From Methylophaga sp. (GTDB lineage Bacteria; Pseudomonadota; Gammaproteobacteria; Nitrosococcales; Methylophagaceae), in the NCBI RefSeq assembly GCF_009711715.1, contig NZ_VENF01000019.1:1-50461 (forward strand): a DNA stretch of 50,461 nt. Direction: 5' to 3'. The notes beneath the pieces were generated by a model. That model was not told the origin of the DNA, did no database searches, and worked only from the letters and a program-made list of their open reading frames with translations. Positions 28,761 to 39,357 of this stretch are shown here, piece by piece (position 1 is the stretch's first letter; each line of letters opens with the position of its first letter). A program made the translations under genes and the position numbers.

Positions 28761-29168
28761 ATGAACAAATTCCTATTTTCTGCCGCTTTGCTGACCGCCT
28801 CGACTGTGGCGCTGGCTCAGGATTATGTCACCCCGGCTGATTTGTCTGAACAGGCCTCGGACAAAATGTACAGCATCCTTACCCAGTACAATAGTTGTAT
28901 GATGCAGGGACGTTTGGAAGCCTATCCGGAAATTGAAAGCGGCCAGGACGCAGCCACCCAGGTGATGCAGAACTGTGAAAGTCACCTGGATGATTTGAAA
29001 CTGCATTTGAGTGAAAACAATGTTGAGCCGTCACTGGTCGAAGGTATGGCCAAGAAAATGCGCTCCCGAGCGGCCCGTCAGTTGATGACTAAAACCATGA
29101 ACAATCTGGCTGCACAGGCTCAGGCCGCGGGTAATGCAGAGAAAATGAAACAGGAAGCTGCTGAGTAA
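28761..29168 (+). CDS. Small secreted protein of unknown function
   Basis: 135 aa. A clear Sec signal peptide (MNKFLFSAALLTASTVALAQ, cleavage after ALA) leaves about 115 residues, helical and Met/Gln/Ala-rich, with two cysteines (CMMQ and MQNCESH) that could form a disulfide in the periplasm. SD TCGGAG precedes ATG. I do not recognise a family. It lies between divergent amgK and convergent maf, whose stop is only 6 bp from its own. No functional partner is apparent. Confidence 0.85.
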   Translation: MNKFLFSAALLTASTVALAQDYVTPADLSEQASDKMYSILTQYNSCMMQGRLEAYPEIESGQDAATQVMQNCESHLDDLKLHLSENNVEPSLVEGMAKKMRSRAARQLMTKTMNNLAAQAQAAGNAEKMKQEAAE

Positions 29169-29174
29169 CAAGGC

Positions 29175-29765
29175 CTAGTGATTGACTTGCAGCACATCAA
29201 TTGCTTCGTGCTGCAGCATCTCAATCAGGCGTATCAATGGCAACCCTATGAGTGTGTTGGGATCATCCCCATCGAGTTTTGAAAACAGGCTGATACCAAA
29301 GCCTTCAGATTTAAAACTGCCTGCACACTGATAGGGTTGTTCTTTTTTCAGATAGAAATCAATCTGGTTGTCAGTCAAGTCCCTGAAATGCACGGTGAAC
29401 GGCTCAACCGAGGACTGAATCCGGCCCGTTTTGGCATTCAGTAACGCCAGACCTGTCAGAAACGTCACTTCACGGCCGGAAGCACGTCTGAGCTGTGCCA
29501 TAGCATTCTGATGATTGCCGGGCTTACCGAGAATATCATTGTCGATGACAGCCACCTGATCGGAGCCGATGATGAGCGCCTCGGGATGAGTACGGGCAAT
29601 TTCACGGGCTTTACTCTCAGCCAGTCGTTCAACCAGCGCGGCCGGGGATTCAGCGGAGCGGGGTGTCTCGTCAATATCAGGAGAGACCTGGATAAAAGTC
29701 AGGCCAAGTTTGTTCAACAGCTCGGCGCGAAACGGCGAGCTTGAGCCCAGAATTAGTTGTTGCAT
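29175..29765 (-). CDS. yceF: Maf-family nucleotide pyrophosphatase, YceF-like
   Basis: 196 aa. Opens QQLILGSSSPFRAELLNKLG, the Maf signature, with GSDQVAV and a C-terminal YQCAGSFKSEGFGISLF. The CAGSFKSEG form is characteristic of the YceF subfamily, which hydrolyses 7-methyl-GTP, rather than the dTTP/UTP-type YhdE. House-cleaning of modified nucleotides is inferred. It does not adjoin yceD-rpmF here, unlike in E. coli. Confidence 0.88.
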   Translation of the reverse strand: MQQLILGSSSPFRAELLNKLGLTFIQVSPDIDETPRSAESPAALVERLAESKAREIARTHPEALIIGSDQVAVIDNDILGKPGNHQNAMAQLRRASGREVTFLTGLALLNAKTGRIQSSVEPFTVHFRDLTDNQIDFYLKKEQPYQCAGSFKSEGFGISLFSKLDGDDPNTLIGLPLIRLIEMLQHEAIDVLQVNH

Positions 29766-29777
29766 TCGTTATAACCT

Positions 29778-31454
<1,677 letters not shown>

Positions 31455-31495
31455 CTAGACTCAGCCTGTATATCCCGATTAACTATACTGACTCC

Positions 31496-32407
31496 ATGAA
31501 TAAGCCTCAACAGATTGATAGATCGCGTTTGTTACGACTGGCAACCTATGCTTCAGTTGCCACCGCAGTGACTTTGATCCTGGCGAAATTAATCGCCTGG
31601 TTTATCAGTGATTCGGTCAGTATTCTTGCCACTCTGATCGACTCCAGCCTTGATGCCCTGGCTTCGGTCATCAACATGATTGCCGTCCATCATGCACTGC
31701 AGCCAGCTGATCGCGAACATCGCTTCGGCCACGGTAAGGCAGAAGCACTGGCCGGACTGGGACAGTCGATGTTTATCGCCGGCTCAGCCGGCATATTACT
31801 GCTGCAGGGCATCAGCCGCCTGATTAATCCACAGCCACTTGAAAAAGGACTGGGCCTCGGCGTCGGTGTGATGCTGCTGTCTATCGTCGCCACACTCGCT
31901 TTGCTGAGTTTTCAGCGATATGTGATTAGACGCACGGACTCGACAGCGATTAAAGCCGATGCTTTGCATTATAAAACTGACCTGCTGGTTAACGGCAGTG
32001 TCATTGCGGCACTGTTACTGACTTTTTACGGCTGGAATTTTGTCGATCCCCTGTTTGCCATCGCGATTGCGCTGTTTATTCTCTACAGTGCCTGGCAAAT
32101 TGTTCGTGAGGCAGTCAATTTGTTAATGGATCATGAGTTGCCGGATGAGGACAGAAAGAAAATTCGTGCCTTGATTACCCAGCACCCGTACGCGATTGGC
32201 TTCCATGATCTCAGAACCCGCCAGGCTGGTAATACCGTCTTTGTGCAACTGCACCTTGAGCTGGATGAAAATTTATCTCTGAAACAGGCACATGCAATCG
32301 CTGATGAACTTGAGAACAAGGTCGCCGAACTGTTTGATGACGCCGAGGTGATTATTCACGAAGATCCGGTTACCCATCTGCCGCCCGACACCACTAGCAG
32401 GAAATAG
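31496..32407 (+). CDS. fieF: Cation diffusion facilitator (FieF/YiiP-like)
   Basis: 303 aa from ATG 31496. Proton-coupled efflux of Zn2+/Fe2+ at the inner membrane. Six TM segments in the N-terminal 210 residues, metal site motifs SSLDALASV and HYKTDLLVN, HGKAEALAG between, and a cytoplasmic C-terminal domain (HDLRTRQAGNTVFVQLHLELD) with histidines. The frame is open from 31415 but that extends across the divergent promoter. No SD lies before ATG; a -10-like TATACT (31484-31489) ends 6 nt before it, so the mRNA may have almost no leader. Confidence 0.92.
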   Translation: MNKPQQIDRSRLLRLATYASVATAVTLILAKLIAWFISDSVSILATLIDSSLDALASVINMIAVHHALQPADREHRFGHGKAEALAGLGQSMFIAGSAGILLLQGISRLINPQPLEKGLGLGVGVMLLSIVATLALLSFQRYVIRRTDSTAIKADALHYKTDLLVNGSVIAALLLTFYGWNFVDPLFAIAIALFILYSAWQIVREAVNLLMDHELPDEDRKKIRALITQHPYAIGFHDLRTRQAGNTVFVQLHLELDENLSLKQAHAIADELENKVAELFDDAEVIIHEDPVTHLPPDTTSRK

Positions 32408-32430
32408 CGTACAAAATAACAGCGATCTCG

Positions 32431-32436
32431 TATAAT
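32431..32436 (+). promoter_or_regulatory. TATAAT -10 element for the NERD-domain gene
   Basis: Perfect TATAAT 13 nt before ATG 32450; a poor -35 (CGTACA, 32408-32413) is spaced 17 nt. The transcription start would be about 6-7 nt before the ATG. Confidence 0.5.
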
Positions 32437-32449
32437 TCGGCCTTGCAAA

Positions 32450-33064
32450 ATGGAAGGGGACACAGTTATTTACAAGCCAGACTCAAGCACGCAATTGCTG
32501 TTGATTGCAGCGGTTGTTTTATTAACGCTGTTCATCATTCTCGTTCGTCGCCGTCTCGTCATGACCAGGAAAGGTCGCCGGCTCGACAAAATTCTGCGCA
32601 ACTATAAACAGCAAGAGGTACGTTCTATTGTCATCCCTGATGGGATAGGCGGACTGCTGGAACTGGACCGGCTGATTCTCACCGAACGGGGGTTACTCGT
32701 CATTGAAACTTACCCAATGACCGGCCATCTGTTTGGCGCAGAGCAAATCGATCAGTGGACACAAATCATTGACGGACGCAGTTTCAAATTTGCCAACCCC
32801 CTGCACCATATTCAGAATGCAAAATATGCTTTGCAGCAACTGGCACCGAAAGTCCCGATTTTCTATCTTGTCGTGTTTACCGGTGACAGTGATTTCCCCA
32901 AGGGGAAACCGGACTATGTGTCTACACTGCAAACCCTCGAGCAGGACTTGCAAGCCATTCTCGAAGCGCCGAAGATGTCAGATAGTAGCTTAAAAGCCTG
33001 GAACAGAATTTTGAGGATTGGCCGAAAAAATGGTCAGGCAGTATTAAGAGAAGTGACATCCTGA
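32450..33064 (+). CDS. NERD-domain protein with N-terminal membrane anchor
   Basis: 204 aa. One TM helix (about 15-35, LLLIAAVVLLTLFIILV) precedes a basic linker and a NERD (nuclease-related) domain: LLELDRLILTERGLLVIETYPMTG and DQWTQI, in which the Glu-rich core of the PD-(D/E)xK fold is recognisable. NERD proteins are thought to have nuclease-like folds but their role is generally not known. Ends at the start of the next gene (1-nt overlap, TGATG style), so it is in one operon with the 5'-nucleotidase and the HDOD protein. Confidence 0.82.
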   Translation: MEGDTVIYKPDSSTQLLLIAAVVLLTLFIILVRRRLVMTRKGRRLDKILRNYKQQEVRSIVIPDGIGGLLELDRLILTERGLLVIETYPMTGHLFGAEQIDQWTQIIDGRSFKFANPLHHIQNAKYALQQLAPKVPIFYLVVFTGDSDFPKGKPDYVSTLQTLEQDLQAILEAPKMSDSSLKAWNRILRIGRKNGQAVLREVTS

Positions 33065-33978
33065 TGGAAACCAAACCGCTTGTTGTGGCAATTTCTTCCC
33101 GAGCCTTGTTTGACCTCGACGAAAGCCACAGGATATTTGAAGAGCATGGCACTGAGGCCTATTGCCGGCATCAAATCGAAAATGAAGATGTGCCGTTGGC
33201 GCCGGGCGGTGCGTTCAATCTCGCCCGCAAGCTGCTGGCACTGAACGATAACAATCCCAAGACGCCGAAAGTGGAAATCATTCTGCTGTCACGTAACAGT
33301 GCTGATACCGGGCTGCGTGTATTCAACTCGATTCAGCATCACAAGCTGTCTATTATCCGTGCGGTCTTCACTTCGGGTAGTAGTCCTTACCGATATGTCG
33401 CACCGTTTGGCGCCAATCTTTTTCTGTCGACCAGCCCGGAAGATGTGGCCATGGCACTCGATGCCGGCATTGCTGCAGCGACCATTCTGCCATCAAACGT
33501 CGGTAACAATAGCGAGTCGTCTGAACTGCGCATCGCATTTGATGGTGATGCCGTGTTGTTTTCCGATGATTCTGAAAAAATCTACAAGGAAAAAGGTCTG
33601 GAAGCTTTCACTGAAAATGAAACTCAAACTGCCAGAGAGCCCTTGCCCGGTGGCCCATTCAAAGACTTCCTGATGGCGCTTAACCGCATTCAGACCGAAT
33701 ATCCCGAGAATGACTCGCCCATTCGTACCGCCCTGGTGACGGCGCGCTCAGCGCCGGCGCATGAGCGGGTGATAAGAACGCTTCGGGCCTGGGATATCCG
33801 GATCGATGAAGCCATTTTCCTGGGGGGCAAACCCAAGGGCCAGTTTTTGAAAGCCTTTGGTGCTGATATCTTTTTTGATGATCAGGAACAGCACTGTCAT
33901 TCAGCCAAGGAGCATGTTGCCACTGGCCACGTCCCTCATGGCGTTGCCAATAAAAAAACCATAATTAAGCAGGATTAA
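33064..33978 (+). CDS. Cytosolic 5'-nucleotidase (NT5C-like family)
   Basis: 304 aa. Matches the bacterial members of the cytosolic IMP/AMP 5'-nucleotidase family (HAD superfamily): FDLDESHRIFEE, LLSRNSADTGLRVFNSI, LRIAFDGDAVLFSDDSE as the HAD-type Asp motif, FLGGKPKGQFLKAFGADIFFDDQ. It would dephosphorylate nucleoside monophosphates. It is sandwiched between the NERD gene and the HDOD-GAF gene, with no space between, indicating co-expression; whether the function is linked is not known. Confidence 0.85.
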   Translation: METKPLVVAISSRALFDLDESHRIFEEHGTEAYCRHQIENEDVPLAPGGAFNLARKLLALNDNNPKTPKVEIILLSRNSADTGLRVFNSIQHHKLSIIRAVFTSGSSPYRYVAPFGANLFLSTSPEDVAMALDAGIAAATILPSNVGNNSESSELRIAFDGDAVLFSDDSEKIYKEKGLEAFTENETQTAREPLPGGPFKDFLMALNRIQTEYPENDSPIRTALVTARSAPAHERVIRTLRAWDIRIDEAIFLGGKPKGQFLKAFGADIFFDDQEQHCHSAKEHVATGHVPHGVANKKTIIKQD

Positions 33979-33980
33979 CA

Positions 33981-35450
33981 TTGGCCGTGCAACAAAGTCG
34001 AGCTGTCCATAACTGGATCAAACAGCTTAATGAAAAAGATATGCCGGTGTTTTCAGGCACTGTGGCTGAAGTCAGCGTGGTAGTGAACAGCAGTGACACC
34101 TCTGCCTCCGATGTCGCCAATGTTGTATTACGTGATGCCTCACTGACCGGCAGGGTGCTCAAAGCCGTTAACAGTTTTCATTTCAATCCCACCAATCACA
34201 CGATTAATACCGTGTCCCGTGCGGTCATGGTGATGGGGTTTGATCAGGTCCGCGTACTGACCCTGTCCATGGTGCTGGTAGATAACCTGACACAAGGTTA
34301 TCAACGGCAAAAGTTGATTGATGAAATGGCCAGCGCTTTTCATGCCGCCACCCAGGCGCAGGAGTTTGCCCGCATTAACAGGGTCGGTGATCCGGAAGAC
34401 CTGTTCGTCGCTACCTTACTATCACGCCTGGGCAAGATGGCTTTCTGGGCTTTTGCTGGCAAGCAGGCTGACGATTTGCTGGAAAAGCTAGAGTCAGGCA
34501 TGCCCGAAGCTGAAGCAGAGCGGGAAGTGCTTGGATTCGAGTTGAGCGAATTAACCAGAGCACTGAGTCAGGAGTGGCATCTCGGTGAAGTGGTTAATGA
34601 TTATCTGCATGGCCGGATTGATAAAAACAAGGCTGCCTGCATTAATGCCGGACTGGCGCTGGCTGATGCAGCGAAAGCGGGCTGGGAAAGTGATGAAGCC
34701 CAACAGGCTATTTCTGAACTGGCCGCACAGTTCGATCTTGAACCGGATGAATTAGAGCAAACTGTGCTGAACAACGCCCTCAAAGCCCGGCAAGTCACCG
34801 AGCTGTATGGCAGCAAAGCAGCCAGTGAATTTATTCCTGTAGCGGAAACCGAGGATGAAGGCCTGATTGGCGAGACGCAGACGGACAATTCCGAAGTTTG
34901 TGTTGGAGAAACACAACCAAGCGGTTTCCCTGAGCCTGATATTCACTACCAGATGACAGTAATGCAGGAAATATCGGCTACAGTTCAGGAGCGGCCAAGT
35001 ATTGGTATTATTCTGGAAATGGTACTGGAAGGCATTTACCGCGGTGTGGGCACTGACAGAGCCATGTTTGCCATGCTCAATCCGGAGCGCACACATCTGA
35101 GCTGTAAATATCTACTGGGTATGGGAGCGGATAAGCTACGCGAACAACTCAGTATTGACGTCCGCCGTGCCGAGAACATCTTTCACCAGATCATTCAAAG
35201 CCAGAAACCCCGGCTGTTACCGGGCGATCCGACACAACTGGGTGGTACTTTGTCACGCGAAACGCTTAGCCTTTTGGGTAAGCCACCTTATATGGTGATG
35301 CCCGCCATCGTAAAAAACAAAGTCATCGGGATTTTTTTCGCCGATCGAAATGCCAGTGGCCGTCCGCTGACTGAAAGTGACTTCCTGGCATTTCAGCAGT
35401 TCTGTCAGCAGGCAAACATGGGCTTAACCATTTTGGCGATGCAAGGGTAG
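33981..35450 (+). CDS. HDOD-domain regulator with C-terminal GAF domain
   Basis: 489 aa. Starts with TTG 33981, supported by AGGA six bases upstream. Residues about 15-215 form an HDOD domain (VVLRDASLTGRVLKAVNS, INTVSRAVMVMGFDQVRVLTLSMVL), an enzymatically inactive relative of HD phosphohydrolases used in signalling. Residues about 320-480 are GAF-like (ISATVQERPSIGIILEMVLEGIYRGVGTDRAMFAML). No TM helix and no output nuclease or GGDEF domain. Likely a cytoplasmic signalling or scaffolding protein. Last gene of the NERD/nucleotidase run. Confidence 0.85.
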   Translation: MAVQQSRAVHNWIKQLNEKDMPVFSGTVAEVSVVVNSSDTSASDVANVVLRDASLTGRVLKAVNSFHFNPTNHTINTVSRAVMVMGFDQVRVLTLSMVLVDNLTQGYQRQKLIDEMASAFHAATQAQEFARINRVGDPEDLFVATLLSRLGKMAFWAFAGKQADDLLEKLESGMPEAEAEREVLGFELSELTRALSQEWHLGEVVNDYLHGRIDKNKAACINAGLALADAAKAGWESDEAQQAISELAAQFDLEPDELEQTVLNNALKARQVTELYGSKAASEFIPVAETEDEGLIGETQTDNSEVCVGETQPSGFPEPDIHYQMTVMQEISATVQERPSIGIILEMVLEGIYRGVGTDRAMFAMLNPERTHLSCKYLLGMGADKLREQLSIDVRRAENIFHQIIQSQKPRLLPGDPTQLGGTLSRETLSLLGKPPYMVMPAIVKNKVIGIFFADRNASGRPLTESDFLAFQQFCQQANMGLTILAMQG

Positions 35451-35470
35451 TTTTATCATAGCCGACTAGC

Positions 35471-35476
35471 TATAAT
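35471..35476 (+). promoter_or_regulatory. TATAAT element upstream of tRNA-Leu
   Basis: Perfect TATAAT about 45 bp before the mature tRNA 5' end; no clear -35 hexamer at 16-18 nt. Likely the tRNA promoter. Confidence 0.5.
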
Positions 35477-35521
35477 GTCGGACTTCTTCAGGCGGACTAC
35501 ACCGCTTGATAACCAGATTTT

Positions 35522-35606
<85 letters not shown>

Positions 35607-35668
35607 AATAACAATGAGGCAGATGGTGTCACACCATTCATGTCTTCACCCCATGTTTGAGGTAGATA

Positions 35669-36970
35669 ATGCAAGTTACTGTAGAAAATGTGAGCGAACT
35701 CGGTCGCCGGATGACGGTGACAGTCGAAGATGCCAATATCGAAAAAGCAGTACAGGAGCGTCTCAAGTCAATCAGACCTAATGTCAAAATGGCTGGCTTC
35801 CGCCCTGGTAAAGTGCCCATGAATATGGTGGCACGTTCTCATGGTCCTGCTGCCAGACGCGATGTCATCGACTCACTGGTGCAGGAAAGCATGCGTGAAG
35901 CTTTCACTCAGGAAGGCATCAATCCCGCTGGTCCGCCTCACATCGACAGCATGGATGAAGAGGGCGAAAAATTCGTCTACACCCTTAATTACGAAGTTTT
36001 CCCTGAAGTTGACAGCATCAAGCTTGATGACATCACACTGGAAAAAACAGTGGCCGAAGTCACCGATGAAGATGTCGACAAAATGATTGAAACCCTGCGT
36101 GAGCAGCGCATGAGTTGGGAGCCGCTGAAACGCGGTGCCAAAGAAGGCGACGGGGTCACCATTGATTTCGTCGGAACCATTGATGGTGAAGAATTCCAGG
36201 GTGGTAAAGGCAAGGATGTTCTGATTGAACTGGGTGAAGGCAGAATGCTGCCGGAATTCGAAGAACAGTTGATCGGTAAAAAGGCTGATCAGGAAGTCGA
36301 AGTGACAATGACTTTCCCCGAAGACTATCGTGCTGAGCACCTGCAGGGCAAAACAGCCAAATTTGACGTGACCGTCAAACAGGTCGCGAAGAAAAAACTG
36401 CCTAAGCTCGATAAAGAGTTTGCTGCCATGTGTGGTGTTGAAGAGGGTATTGCAGCGCTGAAGAAAGAAGTCCGTGCCAACATGGAACGCGAACTGGCTT
36501 CTGCACTGAAAACCCTGAACAAACGCCGCGCCATGGACATGCTGGCCGAGAAAAATGAACTGGCTTTGCCGGAAGCACCGGTCGAGCGTGAAGCTCAATA
36601 CCTCGCCGAGCAGGCTAAAAACAATCTCCGCAACCAGGGCGTCAATGTCGAAGGCATTCCCTTTGATCTGGAAAACTTCAAACCTAACGCGCAAAATCGC
36701 GTTAAGCTCAGCCTGCTGATCGGTAAGATTATTTCAGATAATGAAATCAAGCCTGATGAGGATCGTGTTAAGCAGGCAATTGATAACATTGCTGCCAGCT
36801 ACGAAGATCCGGAAGAAGTAGTGAACTACTACATGAACAACCAGGAAAGACTGTCAGAAATTCAGATGACCGTGGTAGAGGATATGGTTGTTGAATGGAT
36901 TTTTGACCATGTTAAAGTAGAAGAGAGTACATCAACATTCTCAGACGTCGTTAACGCTGTATCTAACTAA
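35669..36970 (+). CDS. tig: Trigger factor, ribosome-associated chaperone
   Basis: 433 aa. Binds nascent chains at the ribosome exit. Ribosome-binding signature near residues 44-50 (GFRPGKVP), an FKBP-type prolyl isomerase domain (about 155-245, GDGVTIDFVGTIDGEEFQGG), and the helical C-terminal chaperone cradle. Length as in E. coli (432). It lies just before clpP-clpX-lon, the standard order. A strong terminator follows it. Confidence 0.97.
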   Translation: MQVTVENVSELGRRMTVTVEDANIEKAVQERLKSIRPNVKMAGFRPGKVPMNMVARSHGPAARRDVIDSLVQESMREAFTQEGINPAGPPHIDSMDEEGEKFVYTLNYEVFPEVDSIKLDDITLEKTVAEVTDEDVDKMIETLREQRMSWEPLKRGAKEGDGVTIDFVGTIDGEEFQGGKGKDVLIELGEGRMLPEFEEQLIGKKADQEVEVTMTFPEDYRAEHLQGKTAKFDVTVKQVAKKKLPKLDKEFAAMCGVEEGIAALKKEVRANMERELASALKTLNKRRAMDMLAEKNELALPEAPVEREAQYLAEQAKNNLRNQGVNVEGIPFDLENFKPNAQNRVKLSLLIGKIISDNEIKPDEDRVKQAIDNIAASYEDPEEVVNYYMNNQERLSEIQMTVVEDMVVEWIFDHVKVEESTSTFSDVVNAVSN

Positions 36971-36992
36971 TTGACGACGCTGATCTGGAATG

Positions 36993-37032
36993 CAGCCCGT
37001 GCTCATCTTTGTTGGGCACGGGCTGATTTTTT
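36993..37032 (+). terminator. Intrinsic terminator between tig and clpP
   Basis: CAGCCCGTGC (36993-37002) pairs perfectly with GCACGGGCTG (37016-37025), followed by A then six T. clpP starts only 26 bp after the T-tract, and I see no promoter in that gap. Confidence 0.9.
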
Positions 37033-37058
37033 ATTAGGATCCGGAAAATAGGACGGTT

Positions 37059-37697
37059 ATGACAAACAAATTCTCTAACGAAGAATTCCCAGGTATACAA
37101 AACGCACTGGTCCCCATCGTTGTCGAACAGACTGCACGGGGTGAACGTTCTTATGATATTTATTCACGCCTGCTGAAAGAGCGCGTGATATTCCTGGTAG
37201 GACCGGTTGAAGATCAGATGGCCAATCTGGTTGTTGCCCAGTTGCTGTTCCTGGAGTCTGAAAATCCGGACAAAGATATCCACCTCTATATCAATTCGCC
37301 GGGTGGCGCTGTCACTGCCGGTATGGCGATTTATGACACGATGCAGTTTATCAAGCCTCATGTCAGTACCTTGTGTATCGGTCAGGCGGCCAGCATGGGT
37401 GCTGTGCTGCTGGCAGGCGGTGCAGCAGGTAAACGTTATTGTCTGCCTAACTCCAGGGTAATGGTCCACCAACCATTGGGCGGTTTTCAGGGCCAGGCCT
37501 CGGATATCGACATCCATGCCAAGGAAATCCTCAGTATCCGTGAACGCCTGAATGGAATTTTGGCCCATCACACTGGTCAAGATATTGAAACCATCCGTAA
37601 CGATACGGACCGGGATAAGTTCATGAATGGCGATGAAGCAGTTGAATATGGTTTAATTGATTCTGTACTGACCAATCGTCCTACAGAAACGGCATAA
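37059..37697 (+). CDS. clpP: ATP-dependent Clp protease, proteolytic subunit
   Basis: 212 aa. Serine protease forming the double heptamer that docks with ClpX or ClpA. Catalytic Ser in [14 protein letters not shown], His in [10 protein letters not shown], Asp in the later helix (TDRDKFMN). SD TAGGACGG precedes ATG. clpX follows after 45 bp. Confidence 0.98.
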   Translation: MTNKFSNEEFPGIQNALVPIVVEQTARGERSYDIYSRLLKERVIFLVGPVEDQMANLVVAQLLFLESENPDKDIHLYINSPGGAVTAGMAIYDTMQFIKPHVSTLCIGQAASMGAVLLAGGAAGKRYCLPNSRVMVHQPLGGFQGQASDIDIHAKEILSIRERLNGILAHHTGQDIETIRNDTDRDKFMNGDEAVEYGLIDSVLTNRPTETA

Positions 37698-37742
37698 TCC
37701 GCCGATAATGATTACAGAAATGATGAGTAAGGTAGTGAGGCT

Positions 37743-39014
37743 ATGAGCGACGACAAGAACAACGACGACAAATTACTCTACTGCTCTTTTTGCGGTAAAA
37801 GTCAGCATGAAGTCAAAAAGCTGATTGCTGGTCCGTCAGTGTTTGTTTGTGATGAGTGCGTCGATCTCTGCAATGACATTATTCGCGAGGAAATGCAGGA
37901 GATGTCTGCTGATGAAGCAGAGACAAAACTGCCGACGCCACGTGAAATCAATTCAGCACTCGACAATTACGTCATTGGCCAGGAAAAAGCCAAACGTTAC
38001 TTGTCTGTGGCGGTTTATAACCACTACAAACGACTGCGCACCGGTCACAAAGACAATGATGTTGAGTTGTCGAAAAGCAATATTCTGCTGATAGGGCCGA
38101 CCGGTAGCGGTAAGACGCTGCTGGCAGAAACACTGGCCCGGCAGCTCAATGTGCCGTTTACTATGGCAGATGCCACCACACTGACTGAGGCCGGTTATGT
38201 CGGTGAAGATGTGGAAAACATTATCCAGAAGCTGCTGCAGAAATGTGACTACGACGTCGACAAAGCCGAAACAGGAATTGTCTATATCGATGAAATCGAC
38301 AAGATTTCACGCAAGTCTGATAATCCTTCCATCACCCGTGATGTGAGTGGTGAGGGTGTACAACAGGCGCTGCTGAAACTGATCGAAGGCACCATCGCCT
38401 CGGTTCCACCGCAGGGTGGACGCAAACATCCACAACAGGAATTTCTGCAGGTTGATACCAGCAAGATTTTGTTTATATGTGGCGGCGCTTTTGCGGGACT
38501 GGATAAAGTCATTCGCAACCGTACCCACAAAGGTGGAATTGGCTTCTCGGCTGAAGTGAAAAGCCTGGACGATCAACGCCCGCTCAGCGAAGCCTTGCGG
38601 TCGGTTGAACCGGAAGATCTGATTCAATACGGTCTGATTCCTGAGTTTGTTGGTCGTTTGCCGGTTGTCGCGACACTGGATGAACTGGATGAAGATGCCT
38701 TGATTCAGATTCTGACTGAGCCGAAGAACGCACTGACCAAGCAGTACAGCAGACTGTTCGAGATGGAAGGTGCTGAACTGGAGTTCCGTGACGATGCGCT
38801 GCGAGCTATTGCCCGCAAGGCAATGGAACGCAAAACCGGTGCACGTGGTCTGCGCTCTATCATCGAAAATGTACTGCTCGATACCATGTTTGAACTGCCC
38901 TCACTGGAGAATGTTTCAAAAGTGGTTATCGATGAAAGCGTTATTGCCGGCGAAAATTCACCCATTCTGATTTATGAAGATCAGAGTGCTGATATGGCCT
39001 CCGGCGATAAATAA
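37743..39014 (+). CDS. clpX: ATP-dependent Clp protease, ATP-binding subunit
   Basis: 423 aa. Unfoldase for ClpP. N-terminal C4 zinc domain (CSFCGKSQ...CDECVDLC), AAA+ Walker [12 protein letters not shown], Walker [14 protein letters not shown]-type loop (THKGGIGF) for ClpP contact, and GYVGEDVE pore loop. Length equals E. coli ClpX (424). Confidence 0.98.
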   Translation: MSDDKNNDDKLLYCSFCGKSQHEVKKLIAGPSVFVCDECVDLCNDIIREEMQEMSADEAETKLPTPREINSALDNYVIGQEKAKRYLSVAVYNHYKRLRTGHKDNDVELSKSNILLIGPTGSGKTLLAETLARQLNVPFTMADATTLTEAGYVGEDVENIIQKLLQKCDYDVDKAETGIVYIDEIDKISRKSDNPSITRDVSGEGVQQALLKLIEGTIASVPPQGGRKHPQQEFLQVDTSKILFICGGAFAGLDKVIRNRTHKGGIGFSAEVKSLDDQRPLSEALRSVEPEDLIQYGLIPEFVGRLPVVATLDELDEDALIQILTEPKNALTKQYSRLFEMEGAELEFRDDALRAIARKAMERKTGARGLRSIIENVLLDTMFELPSLENVSKVVIDESVIAGENSPILIYEDQSADMASGDK

Positions 39015-39279
39015 GCCACTTTAACAATCTGCAGCCACAGTTCTCCGGCACTGCGGCATTTTCACCCTCCCGGCTGGCAGTTAATACTGTCAGCCAGGGC
39101 TGGCTGAAACTTACCTCTGTCATTTCATCTGACTTATATCCCGCATAGTTTTTGTTCAGCTTCTGCTGATTTAGCCTGATTCTCTGCCGGGGCTGGCTTG
39201 CAAAACCATATCAACAATAACCATGGCAAAGGGGAGCAGACTGGCGCCAGATAAATTGCGTAAATAATAAAACTCAACG
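39015..39279. other. clpX-lon gap (343 bp in total)
   Basis: No gene I can support. A stem GGCTGGCAG/CTGTCAGCC (one G-T pair) lies at about 39074-39101 but lacks a T-tract. A minus-strand frame (39134-39358) has no SD and no recognisable product. The right end holds the lon heat-shock promoter, listed separately. Confidence 0.55.
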
Positions 39280-39307
39280 CTTGATATCCTGAAGTGTGTC
39301 CCCATAT
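39280..39307 (+). promoter_or_regulatory. Sigma32-type heat-shock promoter of lon
   Basis: CTTGATA (39280-39286), a 13-nt spacer, then CCCCATAT (39300-39307): close to the sigma32 consensus CTTGAAA N13-15 CCCCATNT. It lies about 50 bp before ATG 39358, as in E. coli lon. Confidence 0.85.
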
Positions 39308-39357
39308 TGAAACCATGTTTGATTTGAGTGTCGCTGGCACTTGTAAGAGGTTCCCCA

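Noticed and set aside
35873..36694. 273-aa Phe-rich minus-strand frame opposite tig
   Set aside because: Phe/His-rich reading of Lys/Glu-rich tig; no start signals.
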